From Rhea pennata (lineage: Eukaryota > Chordata > Aves > Rheiformes > Rheidae): a stretch of DNA of 64,000 bases. The position numbers were made by a program, and so were the translations under genes. Under the pieces are notes generated by a model, which worked only from the letters and a program-made list of their open reading frames with translations, ran no database searches and was not told the DNA's origin. The stretch is taken from positions 123,150,602 to 123,214,601 of the forward strand of contig NC_084665.1 in NCBI RefSeq assembly GCF_028389875.1. The letters are read 5' to 3'. The number at the start of each line of letters is the position of its first letter. Position 1 is the first letter of the stretch. Shown here piece after piece: positions 50,201 through 61,620 of the stretch.

Positions 50201-51902
50201 TTGAGCTCCTGCTTGTGCTCTTGTCAGGTACAGTGGGGGATCTTGGGGCTACTGAGTTCAGATGGGAACTGGAGAGAGACTGGGACAAGAGAGGAGGTTG
50301 CTTGGGTCAGAGATGATATGAAACTGGGATGGGAGGTGAGGAGAGAAGTTGGAAAGGCTTGAAAATAGGTGGGAGGAAAGGGGCAGACGCTCAGTGGTTA
50401 TAGAGGCAATCTGCAATTTTTGCCAGAGGATAACAAAATACTGTCTCTGGTCTCAAAGTGAATATTGAAATGGAAAGACTGGACCTTTATAAAGGTGACA
50501 ATATTGAATTTAACATCTGGAAATTGAGCTGAACCAGATCTTAATTGGCTCCTAACTGCAGTCTCCTAACAAGGCTTTCACTTTTGTAGATACCATTTCA
50601 CCACTGGTTGTGGGCTCACTGGCATCCACATCACACAGAGGGTCTGAATTGCCCTCAGTGAATTACTCCTGGTACGAAGTGCTGTCAAGGAAAGCAGAAT
50701 CAGGCTCAGCTGCTTTTCTTACTGCCAAAGGGAACTTGCAAGAGTTGCCAAATGCCCTACATAAACTGCAGAGAAGCAGGGCCTTTCCATATGCCAGGAA
50801 TGTAGACTTCCCTTCGCATTTTATTAAACACTGTATGTTCCTGGTTAAAGATTCACAGTAAGCAGTTTTCCTTGCAGAAGTGTTTCCATTCTCGAGTGTA
50901 ATGAAAGCAAGGACTTCGCAAAACTTTTTCATGATGAACCAGAGAAAAAGCCTCCAGCCAGGACAGCCCCTAGCCTGGGTCACAGGCTCAGCTGCGTGGG
51001 GTGATTCTGGTTCATGTTCCGTTGCTACCACATTCATAGCAGGTGCCACACTGGCTGCTGCTCTTTGAGACAAGTGCTCTAACCGCTGTGTTGGAGTCAG
51101 AACTGGTTTCATGATTTGTTTATGCACAGTGTTACCACTTTTGAGACACTGTTGTTGCCCAAAGGAAACTTGTCCCAGTGATAGGATTTGTCTCATCAAC
51201 TGTTAGCCGTTAGTGATGGATCCTTTTACAGAAAATGGAGACAGCACATCAGAAGAACAATTCATCACGTGTATCTTGGGATGGACTGGATTGCTCTCCA
51301 GAGATACCTGTTGCTCTCTAATGAACCACAGAGGAATCTAGAAAGCTCAATTTTGGACAAGCTAATATGAGGTGAGATGAACCCAGTCATCGGAGATGGG
51401 GCTGTGTCACAAAGGACAGGCATGTACAGTCCCTGTGGCCTTTTCATAGAGGTGTCTGCCCACCACAACTGCCCTAGACACCTCTTTTCTATCTTCTCCT
51501 CCCCTGCCTCTTTTTTCAGGGCAGAGTAGCAACATGCGTTCCCAGCAAAAATTGCAGCCTCAGGAAAAAGGCTTTTGATCGACAACTTCTGTTTTTCGTG
51601 GTCCAATAAACAACCACTTCATTTTCAAAACAGAATTTTCTTAGGTAGGAAGTGATTTGGGAGTGGGTGCAAATAGGAGCACCATTAAATAAGCTTATTT
51701 TCAGGATGTAGAAGTATAATCTGGCCTGAAAATCTGATCTTCCAAGATCAGAGAATCAAAGTTATTCAAAGGGTCATGCTGGGTATTCAAAAATCCAGAC
51801 ACCTTAAATCACTAGGCATCTGAAAACCTGGTTCCTGGAGTAGGTCACACTAGGTGTTTGTTAATCAGCATCATCTTTTGTGCTTTCTTGACAAACAGAA
51901 TA
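47226..51902. other. Sequence between MEP1A and its tandem copy, no gene recognised
   Basis: This is where the EGF and transmembrane exons of the second meprin copy would be expected. By eye, neither a CxNxGxC EGF pattern nor a matching helix exon was found on the minus strand. An open frame at 50663-51199 (minus, 178 codons) has no recognised similarity. Confidence 0.55.
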
Positions 51903-51949
51903 CTACGTACATGAATTCCATCGGGGATTTTGATAATACAATACTATAT

Positions 51950-52123
51950 CTTCAAAATTTGCAAAGATTAAAAGATCATTGTTTTTAAGGAATTTTTTCC
52001 AACGCAGCTCCCTGTGTGTCAGGAATGTATTCCAGCCCACACCTGGGCCCATATAACAGTTGCAGAAAGAAGAAAAACTTCCAGTGATTGATGATTTGTC
52101 CCACTGCAGAGTGTCATTTCTGC
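51950..52123 (-). pseudogene. MEP1A-like exon 12: MATH end, donor lost
   Basis: Same 174-nt length as MEP1A exon 12. Encodes FCNCYMGPGVGWNTFLTH and LKNNDLLIFANFE. The donor is AT instead of GT; reading on gives about 16 more codons to TAG at 51903-51905. Confidence 0.9.
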
Positions 52124-52283
52124 CTATTGTGCAAAAATATACAAGTAATTAAAGCTGATCACTAATCAGCCTAATAGTGTTACATGCAGACAAATCCAGC
52201 CCAATCTTCTGGCTTTCAGTATTTTTCTCTAGCTGAGAAAACTTTTGCATTCCTATATTTCTCCCTGATGCACTCTGACTTAC

Positions 52284-52766
52284 CAAATACTAGTTGCATT
52301 GGATCTGTAGTAAAGCTAAGGCTGAGGGACATCGTGTGGATTACATCAGGGTCTTGATCCAAAACAGACAAGATAACTTGTCTGTGTCCAGCTGGCCATT
52401 CAAGAAGGCCATCATTCTGACTGCTGCAGAGATGGAAGGTAATCCCCATGTAATTCGTGTAAGGTGAAGTGTGTCTTCCATGAGGATACAGCTGTAAAGC
52501 AAAGGCATAGCCTTCCGAGCTGTAAAATACAGGGCTTACGATACAATCGCCTTTTGAAGTACTGTTAAAAAGCGTTGTGAAGTTTCTGATGTGCCAGATA
52601 TTGGTAGGGCAGTGTGTCTCTGTCAGGCTGGTGTCGTCGATGGCAATCCCCCCCCCCTCCCCCTGCAGACTTGGCTGGATCTCCTTTGCTGCCCTGAAAC
52701 CCATAGAAGAATTTGGTTTGAACACAAAAGGAATGCTGACCAATTTCCAGTGATGTTCTTCATCAG
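52284..52766 (-). pseudogene. MEP1A-like exon 11: MAM end and MATH, with compensated frameshift
   Basis: 483 nt, eight codons longer than in MEP1A. Between about 52747 and 52648 the frame is shifted: the +1 frame there reads TKFFYGFQGSKGDPAKSAGG, as expected for the family. The frame returns at a G5-A-G10 tract (52648-52663). After it, GIAIDDTSLTETHCP and the MATH segment are normal. Donor TTTG|GTAAGT. Confidence 0.92.
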
Positions 52767-53091
52767 CTGAAGGGAGAAATATATCCATTTAACAATGAAA
52801 AGTCCAGAGCACAACCCTAAGTCATGCTAGGTCTTCCTCAAGCTTCCTGTGATCTATTTGCCTAAATCTGATGCCCTGCACCCAAACTAATTTAAGAATG
52901 GTCTTAAAGAAACCACCGCTGGGTCAAATTCTGCTTTTATGGGCCCTAACTCTGGAATTACTCAACTAAAGTAAATGAAGGTTAGATTTACAGGGGAACT
53001 TAAGCAAATTATCATATGAGAAACCATCCCAGGCCTGACTAACATCAAAGTTCATCAGCACTTCAGCTACAAAAAAAGCATACTCACCTAC

Positions 53092-53307
53092 CTGTGATAG
53101 TGTGCAGCTTTTCCATCCTCCAAAAGTTTTCAGCGCCGTCACCTTTCTTAACCCAGATAACTAGCTTATCTTGTGCACTTCCATTTAACCTGTAGAAGAA
53201 CTGAAGGCATTTTTCTTTCCTCCTTGGATAAAGAATGTGAGATTCCAAAAGAGCTGACTGACCAGTATGTCCAGTTTTTGTATCTAAGTGCATGAAATAG
53301 CCTCTCT
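53092..53307 (-). pseudogene. MEP1A-like exon 10: MAM
   Basis: Open, same 216-nt length as MEP1A exon 10. Encodes RGYFMHLDTKTGHTGQSALL, then HILYPRRKEKCLQFFYRLNG. The acceptor TTTCTTAG sits directly before GAGAGAG. Confidence 0.9.
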
Positions 53308-54595
53308 CTAAGAAACACATAACACAGTGATGCGATACGAGTTTTTGCTCCATTCAGTGATGAAACTCCAGTGCTAAATAAGCTTTAGTACAGTTTCTAC
53401 TTGCCTGGTTAGTAAATTATTTTCAAAGTAGAAAAATGTTTCAATAGAAAAGAATTCTCTTAACATTGCAGATCAGTAGTAAAATGAGAATGCACTGAAA
53501 TGTGGCTTGCAAAGCAGTGTTCAGTTGACTAAATGGGGTACACATTCAGTTCTGTTCATTAGAAATGAAGTGCAAAATGAGCGTGAGCCAGTGCTATAAA
53601 CATATACAAATATAAGTGAATGCACCTGCCTAGGGATTTTTTTGAAGACAAACTGGGAATTCGTTGGAAGGGTCCTGATAGGCCCTGGCATTCAAATTTT
53701 AAATCAGTCTCTTGAAGGGGGCTGAGCAGTAATAGTGTCAATATTTTCTATATCTACAGGAAATATCTGTCCTGGTAGCATGGAGATTTTCAAGCTGCAT
53801 CACACTGGGGATCTGCAAATACCCTGTGGTTGTGTCTATGGGTTTGCAGATTTCTGACCATTCGGGAGCTGAGTGATGCCAACTGCAGAAACCCTGTAGA
53901 CAACGATGGATCTGAAACCGCCACCTGATCCTAGTCTGAGCTTCACTACCACCTCCAGCTGCTTGTCTGCACTTGGGTGTGTTTCCATAGGCAGTGCTGG
54001 CATTCTGCATTAAGTTCCCCTTCCCCATACCCGTGCAAGCTGCCTATTTTCCACCAACCGCTGACCCATTTGCTCTCGGGGAGCATCTGAAGGCTGGCTG
54101 TTTAGTGTTTACGTCGTCGTCTTCTCCCACAGTGAAGACAGGCAGTTAATTGTCTGTGACTAGGCACGCAGGGCAGGAAGCGGCTGTCAGCTCCTCAGCC
54201 ACATGCTCTATCACACATCGCAGTCTTTACAGTGTCAGCAAACCACACATCCTGCAGACTGCATGCAAACAGCCCACTGAACAACAGCCAAACAGGCTCA
54301 TTCCTCCACAAACAAGAAATTGCTCCTTCCTCGCCAGCACTGAGACCTGAACAACCCCCCGACTCTTGCTGCATCCCGCTTGCTGACTCTCCCGAGTGCC
54401 GGCTGCTGCCTTTCACCCTTCCCCAGATCTGCCTTCTCGCCCAGGCACATCCGAACCTTCTTTTCCATTCTATATTTTTTCCCCTCTCCTGCACCATGGA
54501 GGACTTCTGTGCCTCCCTTGTGGCTTTGGACACTGATGTGCCTGCCTGGGACCACTTGTACGCAGCACCGCCAGGCTCGTGTGCATCTGACTTTC

Positions 54596-54615
54596 AAAAA
54601 AAAAAAAAAAAAAAA
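54596..54615. repeat. A20 homopolymer
   Basis: Twenty A, then TC and nine more A, in the pseudogene intron between exons 9 and 10. Confidence 0.85.
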
Positions 54616-55603
54616 TCAAAAAAAAATCTTTTTCTGCTGGAGGACTTTTGGAGTGTCTGTACAATATTCCTCTGGGGTGCTCAGCTTTTTCTCCCACTGC
54701 CCTTAAAAACAAACCCTAAAAACAAATCCTGTATCCCAATAGCAATCAAAGTACATACATATTTGTTTGAATTCAATATATGCTTGAATTGGTGCTGAGC
54801 CAAAGCCTTCATCTAAAGGACCCCTGCAATACTCTCCTCAGAAAAGGAGAAATCACAGCTGCTTTATTTCTCAGGTGATTCTTCAGCCTCCTCACGTGGT
54901 GTAGCTCCAACAAACTTTAAATTAGCAGCTGCTACACTTTTCAGACATGGCTTCTTATTGCTCAGCACCTAACTCCCAAAGAAGTCTCCTGAGGGTGGTT
55001 GCTTCCTGCTCTGTCACATTGCTGAAACTCGGCTTGCTATTCTGTTGATTCTGAAGCAGCTGCTGGGTCAGAATTTGTTTATAAACAAAGTCTGTGTTTT
55101 CTAATGTTTATCTAACTATATACTTCTGTGGGGACACCTGAAGTGAACTCCTGTGCCAAGGGAAGTGTCTTTGAGCTTTTTTCTTTAACTAAAAAAGCTA
55201 GAAAACAACCATCATTCCACAAATATGCAGAAAAGGAGGACTGATCCTCACCTGACTCTATTCCATGGGGTTCCACTGAAGTTAGCCACTGCAAAGTGGT
55301 GGAGCACCCTTGATTTTAATGGAACTACAACCAACGTGCAGCAGCTATGTCTCAAATTCTCCTTTCCTCATAAGATGTTACAATATAGGAAAGAGGTTTA
55401 AGGAAGAGTTAAACATTAAAAAATGAAAATGATTATCCTTTCTACCTGAACAGTTCAGAGTCATATTTACCTTCAGATATACAGTGATTAGGCTTAATAT
55501 TAGGCCTTTTCTAATGTCTGTTATTTATCTCTGTGTATTTTCATTTTCACATGTCTTAAAACCATGGTGCAGTCTAATAACCATCCAAAAATAGAGCTGC
55601 TAC

Positions 55604-55750
55604 CTGCACAGTCTCCCACCAAGGTATGATGTTCATATCCTGGTTTGCTCAATGTGTGCTCCCAGTCAGCATCATCTTGTCCACTGTGCACCATCCCACA
55701 AATACTGGTGTGTTCTAGGGAGCACTGACCCAAGAAAGTGAGGCTTGAAG
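55604..55750 (-). pseudogene. MEP1A-like exon 9: MAM start
   Basis: Open, one codon shorter than MEP1A exon 9. Encodes LGQCSLEHTSICGMVHSGQD then DADWEHT. Confidence 0.9.
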
Positions 55751-56568
55751 CTGCCAGGAATAGGGTATGGTATTTTACCATGTCCATCAATGTCAAATAA
55801 GGCTTTTACTATCATTCCCTGATGGCTTAAGTACAGCATTTAACTTCAGAAAATGTGTTCTTAATGCAGCCAAAGATTACACAGGCTTCTGCATCTCCAT
55901 CTCTGTTAACACACATAAACTGTGCTTCCTCCTGAAGGCAACATCCCTCTCTTTCTTCCACTCTCCATTGATACTTCCTTGCTGGGACCAGGCTTGGCCC
56001 CTGAGTACTAGTTTTTGCTTTCAGATATCTGTCATTTTCTCTAAGCCTGTCTGTGTTACTGTTAGACCAATGATTGGTTTTGCTGGGTTTATATTAACAC
56101 AGTATGTCAGTACCACAGAGTAGTCTCCACTCCACATTTGCTTTCATAACTTTGCCCAAGAAAAGTACAATTATCCACATCCATATTTCTGACCCCCGTT
56201 GTCTTATCTAACATCACACAGACAGTAAAAGAAACTTGAAATACTCTGACTTCAGAGATCCCAATTCCAGGCTACTGATATCTGAATATTTTATCTTCGT
56301 TAGCAGCATCCCTGAATGAAACACGTATTATTACAAGTAAGCTCACAGTGAAGTCCATGTGAATGAAAGATATTAGACCCTTGATTCACTACAAAGCTGT
56401 TCTATAAACAAATGGGGATCCAGCCACCATGGAGCGTGCTGCTGCATAAGAACTATAATTTCTTTTAGCATCCCAAATACTTACTCCTGTGCCTGTCAGG
56501 TGATCCAATCCATGCTATTGTGAAGCACAAATAAGGATTTTCAAACACGTGTATGGGAATGAACTTAC

Positions 56569-56790
56569 TGCAGTTGTACATGTGATTCAACATCAGTAAG
56601 TCAGTCCTGCTGAAATCCAACCTCTGCCCAATAATCTCATTGAATTCAGGATTTTTTGTTGTAATGGATGGGATGTTGCTATTGACGTTGAAAGAATATG
56701 GTCCGTAGTGCAAGACTGACTCATAGTCATATGGGGTATTGAGGTCATCAAGGAAACCATCGCTGTGTTTGTCAAAGGCATATGCAAAAC
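56569..56790 (-). pseudogene. MEP1A-like exon 8: Met-turn lost
   Basis: Same 222-nt length as MEP1A exon 8 and fully open. Encodes [17 protein letters not shown]; the Met-turn Met is Leu (TTG at 56711-56713). Donor TGCA|GTAAGT is intact. Confidence 0.92.
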
Positions 56791-57045
56791 CTAGTCAAAG
56801 ACATACAAATACGGTTAGGCAAAACTGGAAATAAAAATGAGCACAAAGCTTTTCAAAATGCTTTATCCATGACTAAATATTGCTGTAGTTGTCAACATGT
56901 AGGCAGTCATTTTTAATTGGAAGCATTTTGGCTGAGAAACTAATGCATCCTGTAATAGCAGTTAGTGAAAACAATTGGCAGTGCCACTGGTAAAAGGAAC
57001 ATGCAGCTAAAGATAATTCTCAATCATTTCAAACCTGCCGATTAC

Positions 57046-57221
57046 CTTCAGTAATTTCTTCCCACCATATCTGAACGTAGTGATCACGATCTGTCCTGGA
57101 TTGCTCATGGTAAAATCCCTAGGCATGCAGGAGCTCATGTTCCACTATGGCTTTATAGTCACACCCCTCTCCTATAGGCACTGTCTGGCCACTCTGAAGG
57201 TCACCCGCATAAGACCAGCAC
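57046..57221 (-). pseudogene. MEP1A-like exon 7: zinc motif with nonsense codon
   Basis: Same 176-nt length as MEP1A exon 7. Encodes IVEHELLHA, stop, then [19 protein letters not shown] at 57119-57121 replaces the Leu codon of the HExxHxxGxxH motif. Splice sites are good (TTACAG; GAAG|GTAATC). Confidence 0.95.
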
Positions 57222-58621
57222 CTGTAAGGCAGACTCAGACACTGCATCCATCCACTCAATTGCAAGATCAAGGTGTAAGTAACAGAATAATATTTTATAG
57301 AATCAACTGCCTGAAATTTCCTGTCTTCTTATTCTTGTCCAAACTAATTTGTAATGCCAGAGTATGAAAGAACATGTGTCTTTGTTGCTTTGTCACAGCC
57401 CAGCGATGAGGGCCTGTCCCAGAGGTGCAGCTGGCCTCCTTGTTTCGTTTTGCTTTCCCTGGAGGGCAGAACCGTCCGTGCCGTGCAGCAGAGCATGTGC
57501 ACTGAACTGTCTGCACGTCTCTGAAGGGAGATGGTGATGGCAAATCTAGTATCTGCTCTCCCACTCTGGGTAGCCCCAGCTCAAACAATATAGGGAGGGA
57601 AGGAGCAAAGATGAGCAGCACAGAAGTATATGGTAGGTACCTTATAGCCTCATACACTGAGCTGGCTGGTTATGTGTATACCAAAGTACCTAAATAAGTG
57701 GTCCAGTTTTCAAAGGTGCTGAACATCTTCCAGTGAACTTGGGTTGCATTGCCCTTCCTGGTTGAGCTCCCAAACACAGATTTAAATCCTAACTTTCCGT
57801 GTCCATTCAGAAATAATTCATCACAGTGCGTTAAAAAAAAATCCCCAAAATGCTATGCACCTTTTCCCTGTACCCCAGGGGATCTACTCTGGCTCCTAGA
57901 CAGACACATGAGCTGGTATCACCAGCTTCCTCATGGTCCAGCCCAGCAAACAGAAGTTCCCCATGCCTAACTCTGGATGGTCACAGTGTTGGCACGTGCC
58001 ATTGAGCCAGCTCCCTAGGTGCCCATTAGAATCATTGGACAGAAAAGAGTAATTGGGGTGTGAGCCACCAGATCTGTTTTACACTTCAGTTTTAGGTCAG
58101 ATGGTTTATGCCCTGGAAGAGTCATCCCCTCTTCCGAACGCAAAGGCAGCCTGCAGTAACTTGCTTAATGGTAGAGGTTGCTGGTTTAAACATTTGGTTG
58201 GGTAAACCCAATTGTGTCTGGAAGCAAGGAGGAAGTTGTCATGCCAACACCCTCATGACATAGCCTATCACTAACTGACCCCAGGAGAATGTTATTCACT
58301 TGTTTTCCCTGAAGGTGTGCCAAGAAAGGGACTCTCTTCAGTAGCTGGTATGCAAATAGAAATAAAATATTGTTCTCTTACATTAAGAAAACATCAAGTG
58401 CAGATAATACTTTTGTCTGGTTAGTCTGCCTGCACAGATTTTTACCTCCAGTGTGATGCAAACAGGCTTTGGGTGAGAAATGTGGCTCAGATGTTTATGA
58501 CCTCTGTACTAGCAAGAACGAAAATGAAAGTCTATGCAGTTGGGAAGATTATCAAAGCAAACTGCTCACAAAGCACATACAGAACACAGTGGCCCAAACC
58601 AGCCTGTTAATACAAAATTAG

Positions 58622-58739
58622 CCATCCAGCTTCTCAAATTTCAGGTAAGTTTTTTCCCCTTCATAGGGCTTGAAATCAACACAAGACTTCAGCCTGAACG
58701 TGTCAAAAGCCTGCAGGATAACACCTTTAGCGTTCAGAT
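58622..58739 (-). pseudogene. MEP1A-like exon 6: protease domain, donor lost
   Basis: Same 118-nt length as MEP1A exon 6. Encodes [19 protein letters not shown], then [15 protein letters not shown]. The donor is CT (GATGG|CTAATT), and a stop TAA follows at once. Confidence 0.9.
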
Positions 58740-59608
58740 CTGAAAGATACAGAAGCGGTAACAATAACAATTGTTCTTCTTTTATGGTGTTACACTAAAT
58801 AGCCATAATTCCAGGTAGAAAATGTGAACATGTGTTAAAAATACCAATATGTATTAAAAATAGCTACTTCGATGAAAGAATAGGAGGCTGTTAGCAGAAT
58901 TCCCTGACTAGGACAATCTTGGCAGAGGCTGTAGGGAGAGAGAGTATCTTTTATTAGATGAGCTGATACAGCTGGAAAAAACAGGCAGACTTTTAAACAG
59001 CCAGAGTATTTCTCAGGTTTTAGTGGGTACTTTATTGCATGCCATTATGTAGTTTCAGCTGTCAAGTATTGTAAATTTTTGCCATTTCTAGCTTGGGGTT
59101 AGTAAACACAGAAAAGATCCATGGGATTATAACACTGATTTACTATTCATTTTAACCGCTAAATTGTTCAGACTCCTAAAAAGTCCCTAAAATTAGATGA
59201 AAACAAAAAGAAAGAATCCTCTCAACCTTCCAATTAGGAAATAGCTACTATTTGCTGCGGACAGTGCTGAGCTGGAGCTGTTAAGAAGAGATGAGGCACG
59301 AAGGGTGCAGTAGACCAACAAGCATGTTCCTAAATTCAGGATTTTCTGACTTCATTATCAAGAGATCCCAACCAGATGCACAAACAGAAATCAAGGCGTC
59401 CGCTCATCAGCATCAAGGCTGATCACTGGGGCAGTTATGCCGACAGCAACGTGTGCCGTAGCAGAGTCACATTGCTCTGTCTGACCTGCAGTGCCAACAG
59501 CGTAACGCAGCGTAACTGGACGGCAAACGAGGCTAAAGCACTCCAGAGAGCTGTACAAAACCAGGGTATTTCTAATGCAAGTAACACTGCAGTAAAAAGC
59601 CTTATTAC

Positions 59609-59683
59609 CCAAGCTGTCAGTAGGATATAGGGGATGGGAAATTTCCATTTGTAGGAGCTGTTTCTCAGAGCATTTCTCTCCAG
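59609..59683 (-). pseudogene. MEP1A-like exon 5: activation site, with one-base deletion
   Basis: Encodes [20 protein letters not shown], then shifts frame: one base appears missing near 59626, so it ends in phase 0 instead of phase 1. The activation sequence RNALRN is still readable. Confidence 0.85.
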
Positions 59684-59769
59684 CTGTTAAGGAAATCAAC
59701 ATATTTGTGTTAACATACTAGGCTCAATCTAGACACTTGCTGAAGCTGATTTAGATCAGTAACACATAC

Positions 59770-59810
59770 CGGTAAGATAATATCACCTTCAATAAGCTGC
59801 CTTTCTGTTT
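59770..59810 (-). pseudogene. MEP1A-like exon 4: propeptide
   Basis: Encodes TERQLIEGDIILP, same 41-nt length as MEP1A exon 4, with good splice sites. Confidence 0.85.
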
Positions 59811-61314
59811 CTGAAATGAGATAAACAATCATTTAAGCCACAGGGATGTATCAAGGACTACAGAATGTTTTTGCAAAGTTTACACAACCTATCTGGCTGC
59901 CCGTCTCTCTTCAAGCAGTAGCGGCCCAGAAACACGCACGCAAATAACCATCGTCACACCACAACACGCCAGTGCTCTGTTTGCAGCAACATCAGCTGCA
60001 GGAGAATTTGGGGCTGGATTAAAATTTCCAAGTCAATTCATGGCACCTGCCCAAGGAAGATTTGTTCCTATTTCCAGCACTTGTATCCTAAAACCACTGT
60101 GGACTTTTAAACGTTGTTAATATTTAGGTGGGGTGGGATATAGAGGAAGGTAGGCAGCTAATAGCCTAATTAGCTAGCTAATCTAGGCTGGTCATCTAGG
60201 ATCCCCATATAGTCGAGGGAGAAAGACAAGCACTCTGGAGAGAAAAGGGATTTTGTCCACCTTGCATAAACACCTGAGCCTGAACTAAGTTCAGATTCAG
60301 GCGGTTGAACCTAAATGTCTACGCTGCAGTGCCTATGCATGTATGGCTCAGATCCCACTACAGCCCTGCAAGCATCCAGCTGCCTACATGTAGGTGTCTG
60401 GTGCCATTTGAGATGCACCAGGGTATTCAAAATATCCACACAGGCTGGAAGATGCGATGCCTGCGAGGGTCCTCCTCTTCTGGAGCAACACCAGAGGAGA
60501 TAGATTTGAACCAGCAACAGATACCTGGATTTTAGCCAACCGATCCACATCTTCCACTGAAACACTGTGGTAAGCAGTTAGCACAGCATTTGAGCAGAGC
60601 ATAAAGCAGATAAAAGGCAACCCCAGGAAATGAAATCTCTCTCGCAGCAACACCAGTGAAACCATGGGGCAGGGCTGACAGCACTTAAACTTTGTATCTT
60701 GGTCACCGGTCATGTGAAACCAAGTAACTCACTTAAGAGGAATACAAATGAATGAAGCAGAAGTGAAATTAGAGCCAGAGATAATGTGTCTCTGGGAGTT
60801 GTTTCACAGAGGAGCACAGGGGTGAGGGATGTGGCCTTGGGCCAGCCCAGGGGGTGCTACGCTGCTCCTCCGAAATGCAAGGTCTGCTGGGCTTCACAGA
60901 CCACTGCTTTCCCAGAAGCAGCTGAGTGTCTTTCCAGATTTAAGATTAAGATCTTGGGCTTCCTGCAGAATTGTCCTTGTGGAAATTTCCCGGCTTTTCT
61001 AATTTCCCTTTTTACCACCAACCTTTGATGGACCTTTCTTTCCTCTGCCCCTTGTCCTAGTCCTGCCTTTCCATCATCTCTGACTGGCTCTGAAGTGGAG
61101 GTCTCTCTTCTCCCCTGACATAGCTGAGGTTCATCACAAATATTTTAAATTATCCTGCAGTACTCATCCATGACACATTTGGAATTTTTCTTACATATGA
61201 GGGAACTTTCAGCCTCCTCTGGTGCCACCACAGCTGCCGGATTTGTAGTCTCCAAAGGCTAGCTCAGATCTCTGTAGTAACTCAACACTCTGCTTACTTA
61301 CTATCCTGACTTAC

Positions 61315-61368
61315 CTGAGTTTATTTCTGGGATGTCCTTTCTATGCTGCCCTCCATCGACATCATAAA
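61315..61368 (-). pseudogene. MEP1A-like exon 3: propeptide
   Basis: Encodes YDVDGGQHRKDIPEINS; splice sites TTGCTAG and TCAG|GTAAGT are good. Confidence 0.8.
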
Positions 61369-61497
61369 CTAGCAAATGAAATAATACACAATAATACAAT
61401 TTAGTCAGTGACTAAAATGATAATGAGTTGATATAACTCCCACCTTGATGACTTACTGCCTTCCACAGCAATAAAAACAAAACCACTGCATCCTTAC

Positions 61498-61523
61498 CTC
61501 TTTCTTCAAGCAGAGTTTTGGGT
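61498..61523 (-). pseudogene. MEP1A-like exon 2: propeptide
   Basis: A 26-nt block (PKTLLEER) with acceptor TTTCAG and donor AGAG|GTAAGG. One base longer than MEP1A exon 2. Confidence 0.65.
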
Positions 61524-61620
61524 CTGAAACATAGAAAGTACATCTTCAAAATCACAGGCAAATGCAGTGAAATCTCATCCTGATCCCAAGCCAGAAAATA
61601 AAGGAAAAAGATGGGAATAC

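Noticed and set aside
50663-51199. 178-codon open frame on the minus strand
   Set aside because: No recognisable motif, no splice context and no similarity to meprin exons; length is possible by chance.
54150-54798. Overlapping open frames up to 188 codons in the pseudogene intron
   Set aside because: They run through an A20 homopolymer and occur in several frames on both strands; no similarity.
59604-59626. Alternative reading of pseudogene exon 5 with a shifted donor to restore phase
   Set aside because: No other GT donor is available there; one missing base explains both the phase error and the changed ILxDxLG motif.
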